From Planctomycetes bacterium RBG_16_43_13 (GTDB taxonomy: Bacteria; Planctomycetota; MHYJ01), in contig MHYJ01000071.1 in NCBI GenBank assembly GCA_001828445.1, forward strand, positions 3,515-14,090: DNA of 10,576 nt, given 5' to 3'. Each line of letters opens with the position of its first letter. Position 1 is the stretch's first letter. The position numbers and the translations under genes were made by a program. The notes beneath the pieces are model-generated. The model was given only the letters and a program-made list of their open reading frames with translations, searched no databases and was not told the origin of the DNA. Shown here one piece after another: positions 6,648 to 10,576 of this stretch.

Positions 6648-7040
6648 GTGTTTATGATAGACGAACCCTTATTGAAATGGCTTTATATAGGTTCTCTTGT
6701 GGTATGTAGTGTTGCTATAGCCGTATCGCATATTATTTGGCAGCGAATTGATATATCGCTCGGCGTGGCGGTCGGCTATGTAATAAGTTTGCTGCCTTTT
6801 TTATCGTGGCATTGGGTGTTAAGGAAGACGAAGGGCTTCCAGCTCACAGGAAATAAGAGAATAATACTTTTGGTTACGTTCGGTAAATATATTATTATAG
6901 CCGGCTCGCTATATTTTGTTCTTGTGAATCAGTTGCTTGATACGGTAGCTATCGTAAGTGGGATGTTTATAACTTTTTTGATCGTTATGGCTCTGAGTGT
7001 GATTAGGTTTATGTCTAATTCTAATAACTCTCAGGAATAG
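6648..7040 (+). CDS. AtpI-like ATP synthase assembly protein
   Basis: A 130-residue protein with four predicted membrane helices (about 9-29, 34-54, 70-92 and 97-119). Its size, topology and position between the AtpZ-like gene and atpB fit the AtpI (ATP synthase protein I) family, proposed to help assemble the c ring. Sequence identity to AtpI is not obvious by eye, so the call leans on context. The frame begins with GTG 2 nt after the previous stop; an ATG two codons later (6654) is an equally good start. Neither has a Shine-Dalgarno. The TAG-TT-GTG junction is the same as that between rsfS and argS, suggesting termination-coupled initiation. Confidence 0.7.
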   Translation: MFMIDEPLLKWLYIGSLVVCSVAIAVSHIIWQRIDISLGVAVGYVISLLPFLSWHWVLRKTKGFQLTGNKRIILLVTFGKYIIIAGSLYFVLVNQLLDTVAIVSGMFITFLIVMALSVIRFMSNSNNSQE

Positions 7041-7051
7041 GTTTTTATATT

Positions 7052-7846
7052 ATGTTTGTTGAAGAACATACAGAGCACGGTCCACCGGGGACGCTGTTTA
7101 CTGGGCTTTATAAGAAAATAAAAGACACCGAACTGGGTAGATTCTTTGGTTTTGATACGGAGCAAAATCACTTAGGTCAATATTGGTTTGAGGCGATAAT
7201 GTTTTCTATCGTTATAGTAACTGTTTTGATTATTCTTACATTTATTACTATCCGCAGACGTGATAAGGTGCCGCACGGCTTACAAAATTTCTTTGAAATA
7301 GTCGTAGAGGCGCTAAATAAGTTGATAACAGGTATGGTTGGTCCGGATGGCAGTAAATATTTGCCATATCTTGGGACTCTATTCGTCTACATTTTCTGTA
7401 TGAATATGCTCGGGCTTATACCGCTTTTCAGGTCGCCGACGATGACGCTTAGCACTACGCTTGCACTTGGTTTGACGACGTTTATAGTTGTTCAAATGTA
7501 TGCAGTGAGGCATAATGGCATAGTTGGCTACCTGAAGCACTTTGCAGGTGATATATTGTGGCTTGCCCCTCTGATGTTCGTGGTTCATATAGTTGGAGAA
7601 CTTGCCAAGCCCGTATCCTTGTCTCTACGTTTATATGGCAATATATTTGGAGAAGATAATGTAATAGAAAATCTGATGACTATGGGTGGATGGATACCAC
7701 TGCACTTTCCAATGTTACTATTCGCAGTATTTACGAGTTTTTTGCAGGCGTTCATTTTCACATCCCTCTCTTCTATATATATTGGGTTTATGACTACCCA
7801 CGAAGGAGGACACGAAGGAGGTGATAAACATAAATTAGAGCATTAG
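7052..7846 (+). CDS. atpB: F-type ATP synthase subunit a
   Basis: Subunit a forms the two half-channels that pass ions to the rotating c ring. The 264-residue protein has 5-6 membrane helices. The essential helix reads ELAKPVSLSLRLYGN (183-197), with stator arginine R193, and Q232 in FLQAFIFTSLSSIYI matches the conserved Gln of the last helix. LGLIPLF at 120-126 is also typical. The start ATG lies 11 nt after the previous stop with no Shine-Dalgarno (an all A/T stretch precedes it). The C-terminal tail is unusual: a His/Gly/Glu-rich end (H250, H254, H260, H264) encoded by a 12-bp tandem repeat. Such a tail should face the cytoplasm. Confidence 0.96.
   Translation: MFVEEHTEHGPPGTLFTGLYKKIKDTELGRFFGFDTEQNHLGQYWFEAIMFSIVIVTVLIILTFITIRRRDKVPHGLQNFFEIVVEALNKLITGMVGPDGSKYLPYLGTLFVYIFCMNMLGLIPLFRSPTMTLSTTLALGLTTFIVVQMYAVRHNGIVGYLKHFAGDILWLAPLMFVVHIVGELAKPVSLSLRLYGNIFGEDNVIENLMTMGGWIPLHFPMLLFAVFTSFLQAFIFTSLSSIYIGFMTTHEGGHEGGDKHKLEH
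7799..7825 (+). repeat. Tandem 12-bp repeat with perfect anti-Shine-Dalgarno complement at the end of atpB
   Basis: CACGAAGGAGGA (7799-7810) is followed directly by CACGAAGGAGGT (7811-7822), coding for HEGG twice. The second copy runs on into AAGGAGGTGAT (7815-7825), an exact complement of the conserved 3' end of bacterial 16S rRNA. No start codon follows at usable distance, so it is not a normal ribosome-binding site. It sits 80 nt before the atpE ATG and could cause ribosome pausing or act as a standby site. Confidence 0.7.
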
Positions 7847-7892
7847 TATCTATGTGTGGTTTTCAGTATGTTACATTTATCAAACTAATTTT

Positions 7893-7899
7893 AGGAGGA
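7893..7899 (+). promoter_or_regulatory. Strong Shine-Dalgarno fixing the atpE start
   Basis: AGGAGGA at 7893-7899 lies 6 nt before ATG 7906 and follows an A/T-rich stretch. It argues against the longer frame beginning at ATG 7852, which has no ribosome site and would bury the signal peptide. A strong site fits the need for many more c subunits than other subunits. Confidence 0.85.
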
Positions 7900-7905
7900 A
7901 AGACA

Positions 7906-8463
7906 ATGAAGAACATGAAAATTACTTCGTTATGTGTAGTAATGATAGCACTGTTTGTATTATCTGTTTTTGCTCAAGATGGTGGCAAGGCTAAAGAGCT
8001 TATCGAAAAGCTAAGGGATAAGGAATGGTCTGTTCGCGCTAGTGCAGCAAATGAGCTTGGTAGTGCTGGTGCGAAGGAAGCTATACCAGAACTTATGAAA
8101 TTACTAAAGGATAACGATGCAGTTGTTCGTCGCAGTGCTGCAGTTGCACTTAAGCGACTAGGTGTATCAGAGGAAGAAATAAAGGCATCGGAAGAGAAAA
8201 CAGAACAAGCTCCTGACAACGTAAAGATTTTTCTGGCTGTTGCAATAGGGTTAGGTTTGGCTATAGCAGTTTTTGGTGGTGCGTTTGGTCAGTCAAGGGC
8301 TATAGCGGCGGCGGTCGAGGCAATGGCACGCCAGCCAGAGGCAGGCGGTAGGATTCAGGGAGCTATGATTATAGGTCTGGCTCTTATTGAAACCCTTGTC
8401 ATATATATGCTTCTAATATGCTTCTTGCTACTTGGTAAGTTTACATTTACTGTCCCTATGTAG
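7906..8463 (+). CDS. atpE: F-type ATP synthase subunit c with signal peptide and N-terminal HEAT-repeat domain
   Basis: Subunit c forms the ion-carrying rotor ring. This one is 185 residues, more than twice the usual ~80. Order: signal peptide 1-23 (basic start, hydrophobic core, end FA then QDGG); HEAT-repeat segment about 28-86 (WSVRASAANELG, AIPELMKLLKD, VVRRSAAVALKRLG); acidic linker about 87-107; first c helix about 108-136 with G128-Q129; polar loop ARQPEAGGR (141-149), which contacts gamma/epsilon; second helix about 151-177 with ion-binding E162, then T163 and Y167. The c part is complete, so this should be a working rotor subunit. Because c termini lie on the outer face, the signal peptide and HEAT domain are topologically consistent. 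Q129, E162, T163 and Y167 match several Na+ ligands of Na+-type rings, but Leu164 replaces the Thr. I chose the start from the Shine-Dalgarno and signal peptide. Confidence 0.92.
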   Translation: MKNMKITSLCVVMIALFVLSVFAQDGGKAKELIEKLRDKEWSVRASAANELGSAGAKEAIPELMKLLKDNDAVVRRSAAVALKRLGVSEEEIKASEEKTEQAPDNVKIFLAVAIGLGLAIAVFGGAFGQSRAIAAAVEAMARQPEAGGRIQGAMIIGLALIETLVIYMLLICFLLLGKFTFTVPM

Positions 8464-8475
8464 TAGGAGTAAAAA

Positions 8476-8985
8476 ATGGATATTCTAAATCAGCTTGGAA
8501 TTAACCCCAAGGTTGTCGTTGTCCAGATTGTTGCCTTCCTTCTACTCTTCTGGATATTGAAGAAGTTCTTATTTACTCGTATTGCCGAGCATATGCAGTC
8601 GCGAAGCGAGGAGATTAAGAACACGTTTGATAAGATAGAAAAAGACAAGCAAGAAGTCGAGCGACTTACAAAGGAATACCAGCAGAAGATTGCCGAGATT
8701 GAGAAAGAGGCGTATGCGAAGATTCAAGAGGCGGTAAAGGAGGGCATATCCGCCAAGAACGAGATTGTTACACAGGCACAGGCACAGGCGCAGAAGGAAC
8801 TAAAAAAGGCAAAGGATGAAATAGGGCGCGAAAAAGAGAAGGCAATCCTCGAACTGCGTAACGAGGTTATAAATCTCTCCCTTAAAGTCGCTGAGAAGTT
8901 ATTAGATACATCTATGGATGAAAAAACAAATAGCAAGCTCGTCGACAAGTTCCTTACAGAGATAGAGGAGACAAGGCATAGATGA
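8476..8985 (+). CDS. atpF: F-type ATP synthase subunit b
   Basis: Subunit b is the peripheral stalk holding F1 still against the turning rotor. The 169-residue protein has one N-terminal membrane helix (about 12-28) followed by a long charged helix, rich in Lys, Glu, Gln and Ala from about 35 to 140, forming the usual coiled-coil dimer. An AQAQAQ run sits at 101-106. The C-terminal part (about 125-169) should contact delta. A Shine-Dalgarno AGGAGT (8465-8470) precedes ATG 8476. The gene begins 12 nt after atpE and overlaps atpH by 4 bases (ATGA). Length is typical; only one b-type gene is seen here, so a homodimer is expected. Confidence 0.95.
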   Translation: MDILNQLGINPKVVVVQIVAFLLLFWILKKFLFTRIAEHMQSRSEEIKNTFDKIEKDKQEVERLTKEYQQKIAEIEKEAYAKIQEAVKEGISAKNEIVTQAQAQAQKELKKAKDEIGREKEKAILELRNEVINLSLKVAEKLLDTSMDEKTNSKLVDKFLTEIEETRHR

Positions 8986-9527
8986 TAGAGAAGACCCTCG
9001 CAAAGAGATATGCCTCCGCCCTCCTCGCTGTTGCAGATAAGGCAGGGGGGGTGGAGAACGTTGAGGCACAGCTACTCGCCCTTAAGGATGTGTATTCAAG
9101 GGATGCCGATATGCGGATGGTATTTATGCACCCTCGTATCTCAAAACAGCAGAAGAAAGACATAATCGGTAAACTCTTTGGTGGCAAGTTTGAGCAGGTT
9201 CTCGTCATCTTCCTCGAGCTATTGGTAGACAAAAATCGACTTCGATTCCTTCCTCATATAGCTGATGCCTTCGACCGCCTTGCGGATGTATCGAAGGGCG
9301 TGGTTAGAGTGGATGTTAAAACATTTGCCCCTATGAGCGAAAATCAAAGGGGCACATTATACGAAAAACTTAATAAGATGATTGGCAAAAAGATAGCAGT
9401 GGATATAAAGCAGGACCGTTCTCTCAAAGGTGGTATGGTTATAAGGATAGGAGATGGTATCCTTGATGGAAGTGTTGTAAGCAGATTAAAAAGATTACGG
9501 GAACATTTATTGGGTATGACGGCATAA
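8982..9527 (+). CDS. atpH: F-type ATP synthase subunit delta
   Basis: Delta links the b stalk to the top of the alpha3beta3 head (OSCP in mitochondria). The 181-residue protein starts with the typical AKRYASALLAVA (7-18), forms a helical N-terminal domain to about 105, and ends in the family motif GGMVIRIGDGILDGSV (150-165) followed by a helix (RLKRLREHLL). Its ATG overlaps the atpF stop as ATGA, and GAGGAG (8965-8970) is 11 nt upstream, so translational coupling with atpF is likely. Nothing is missing compared with the family. Confidence 0.95.
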   Translation: MIEKTLAKRYASALLAVADKAGGVENVEAQLLALKDVYSRDADMRMVFMHPRISKQQKKDIIGKLFGGKFEQVLVIFLELLVDKNRLRFLPHIADAFDRLADVSKGVVRVDVKTFAPMSENQRGTLYEKLNKMIGKKIAVDIKQDRSLKGGMVIRIGDGILDGSVVSRLKRLREHLLGMTA

Positions 9528-9549
9528 TATCATATAGAGGAGAATATAT

Positions 9550-10576
9550 ATGCTAATTAAACCAGAGGAAATCAGTTCAATAATCCAGAAAGAACTCCGT
9601 CAGTTTGATGACAAGCTGGCAATGGAGAGCGTTGGTACAGTTATACAGGTCGGCGACGGTATTGCCCGCATCTATGGGCTCGAGAATGTTATGTCTGCAG
9701 AATTAGTAGAATTCCCAGGTGGTGTTTATGGAATGGCTCTCAATCTTGAGGAAGACAGCGTAGGTTGCGTCATCCTTGGCGACGACCGTAGTATCAAGGA
9801 AGGCGATACTGCAAAATGCACTGGTAGGATTGTCCAAGTCCCTGTTGGTGAGGCACTGCTCGGCAGGGTGGTTAATCCTCTCGGTCAGCCGCTTGATGGT
9901 AAGGGGCCTATTGCATCTAATAAGTTCCGCCCAATTGAGATGCCCGCAAAAAATGTTGTGCAAAGGCAGCCAGTAAAAGAATCTTTATCAACCGGTTGGA
10001 AAGCTATTGACTCTATGATACCGATTGGGAGAGGACAGCGTGAACTCATTCTTGGTGATAGGCAGACGGGGAAGACGGCGCTTGTGCTGGATACTATCAT
10101 AAATCAGAAGGGGCAGGATGTTTATTGTATCTACGTGGCGATAGGGCAGAAGGCGTCGACTATTGCATCTGTCGTTGACACGCTTCAGAAATACGGCGCG
10201 ATGGACTACACTATTGTCGTTGCAGCGAGCGCGAGCGACCCGGCGCCACTGCAATATATTGCCCCCTATGCCGGCACCTCGATGGGCGAGGAGTTCTGCG
10301 ACAATAAAAAACACGCATTCATCTGTTACGATGACCTCTCGAAACACGCTTGGGCTTATCGCCAACTTTCGCTACTTTTGCGTCGTCCGCCCGGCAGAGA
10401 GGCATACCCCGGCGACATTTTCAATCTCCACTCGCGCCTGCTCGAACGTTCTGCAAAGTTGTCGGACGATTTGGGCGGCGGCTCGCTCACATCCATCCCG
10501 ATTATCGAAACCCAGCTCGGCGACGTCTCCGCATATATCCCGACTAACGTGATTTCGATAACGGATGGTCAGATTT
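9550..10576 (+). CDS. atpA: F-type ATP synthase subunit alpha (3' truncated by window end)
   Basis: Alpha forms the catalytic head with beta and carries the non-catalytic nucleotide sites. About 342 residues are visible of the usual ~505-550. They show the beta-barrel N-terminus ([14 protein letters not shown], 31-44), Walker A GDRQTGKT (169-176), an IGQK motif at 198-201, the Walker B region [11 protein letters not shown] (255-265), and [12 protein letters not shown] (278-289) with LHSRLLERS (293-301). H266 stands where Gln is commonest after DDLSK. GAGGAG (9537-9542) lies 7 nt before ATG 9550. It follows atpH by 22 nt. GC content and codon choice become clearly GC-richer from about 10150 on. 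atpG, atpD and atpC would be expected beyond the window. Confidence 0.97.
   Translation, partial: MLIKPEEISSIIQKELRQFDDKLAMESVGTVIQVGDGIARIYGLENVMSAELVEFPGGVYGMALNLEEDSVGCVILGDDRSIKEGDTAKCTGRIVQVPVGEALLGRVVNPLGQPLDGKGPIASNKFRPIEMPAKNVVQRQPVKESLSTGWKAIDSMIPIGRGQRELILGDRQTGKTALVLDTIINQKGQDVYCIYVAIGQKASTIASVVDTLQKYGAMDYTIVVAASASDPAPLQYIAPYAGTSMGEEFCDNKKHAFICYDDLSKHAWAYRQLSLLLRRPPGREAYPGDIFNLHSRLLERSAKLSDDLGGGSLTSIPIIETQLGDVSAYIPTNVISITDGQI

Noticed and set aside
7852..7905. Longer atpE reading frame starting at ATG 7852
   Set aside because: It adds 18 residues before the signal peptide and has no Shine-Dalgarno in range. ATG 7906 has AGGAGGA at ideal spacing and begins a textbook signal peptide.
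10163..10552. Plus-strand open frames overlapping the end of atpA
   Set aside because: They are out-of-frame shadows caused by the GC-rich part of atpA, which is itself clearly coding in another frame.
1..10576. CRISPR arrays, tRNA/rRNA genes, insertion sequences or attachment sites
   Set aside because: No regularly spaced repeats, tRNA-like cloverleafs, transposase genes or terminal inverted repeats were seen; the longest gene-free stretch is only about 180 nt.

Overview
The window looks like a chromosomal housekeeping region from a moderately AT-rich bacterium. The gene content is bacterial (L27, RsfS, bacterial-type ArgRS, F-type ATP synthase), and a signal peptide on subunit c implies an ordinary plasma membrane with an outer face. 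I cannot place it to phylum from sequence alone. Mixed Shine-Dalgarno use and an odd subunit c suggest an uncultured or poorly sampled lineage, but that is inference.

Layout. Bases 1-185 are the 3' end of a TPR-like protein gene. A promoter then drives rpmA (ribosomal protein L27), followed 30 nt later by a gene for a divergent fumarate-reductase/aspartate-oxidase-type flavoprotein. That gene meets head-on, with only 3 nt between stop codons, a minus-strand gene for an orphan response regulator (N-terminal HTH, C-terminal receiver). Divergently, a Na+/H+ antiporter-like ion-transporter-superfamily membrane protein is encoded. Next come rsfS (ribosome silencing factor) and argS (arginyl-tRNA synthetase) as a tight pair, then an F-type ATP synthase operon: atpZ-like, atpI-like, atpB (a), atpE (c), atpF (b), atpH (delta) and atpA (alpha, cut by the window end).

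How the genes work together. Two themes dominate: translation (L27, RsfS, ArgRS) and membrane bioenergetics (cation antiporter, F1Fo ATP synthase). Five TTGAC-type sigma70-like promoters can be read by eye, at rpmA, the response regulator, the antiporter, rsfS and atpZ. Several place the transcription start very close to the start codon, and about half the genes have no Shine-Dalgarno sequence. The internal atp genes atpE, atpF, atpH and atpA do have one.

The most striking item is the c subunit. It is not the usual ~80-residue hairpin but a 185-residue protein: signal peptide, HEAT-repeat domain, acidic linker, then a complete canonical c-subunit hairpin. Known c-ring topology puts the HEAT domains on the outer (periplasmic) face, in as many copies as there are c subunits. 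Upstream, the 3' end of atpB carries a tandem 12-bp repeat whose second copy runs into an 11-nt exact match to the anti-Shine-Dalgarno complement.
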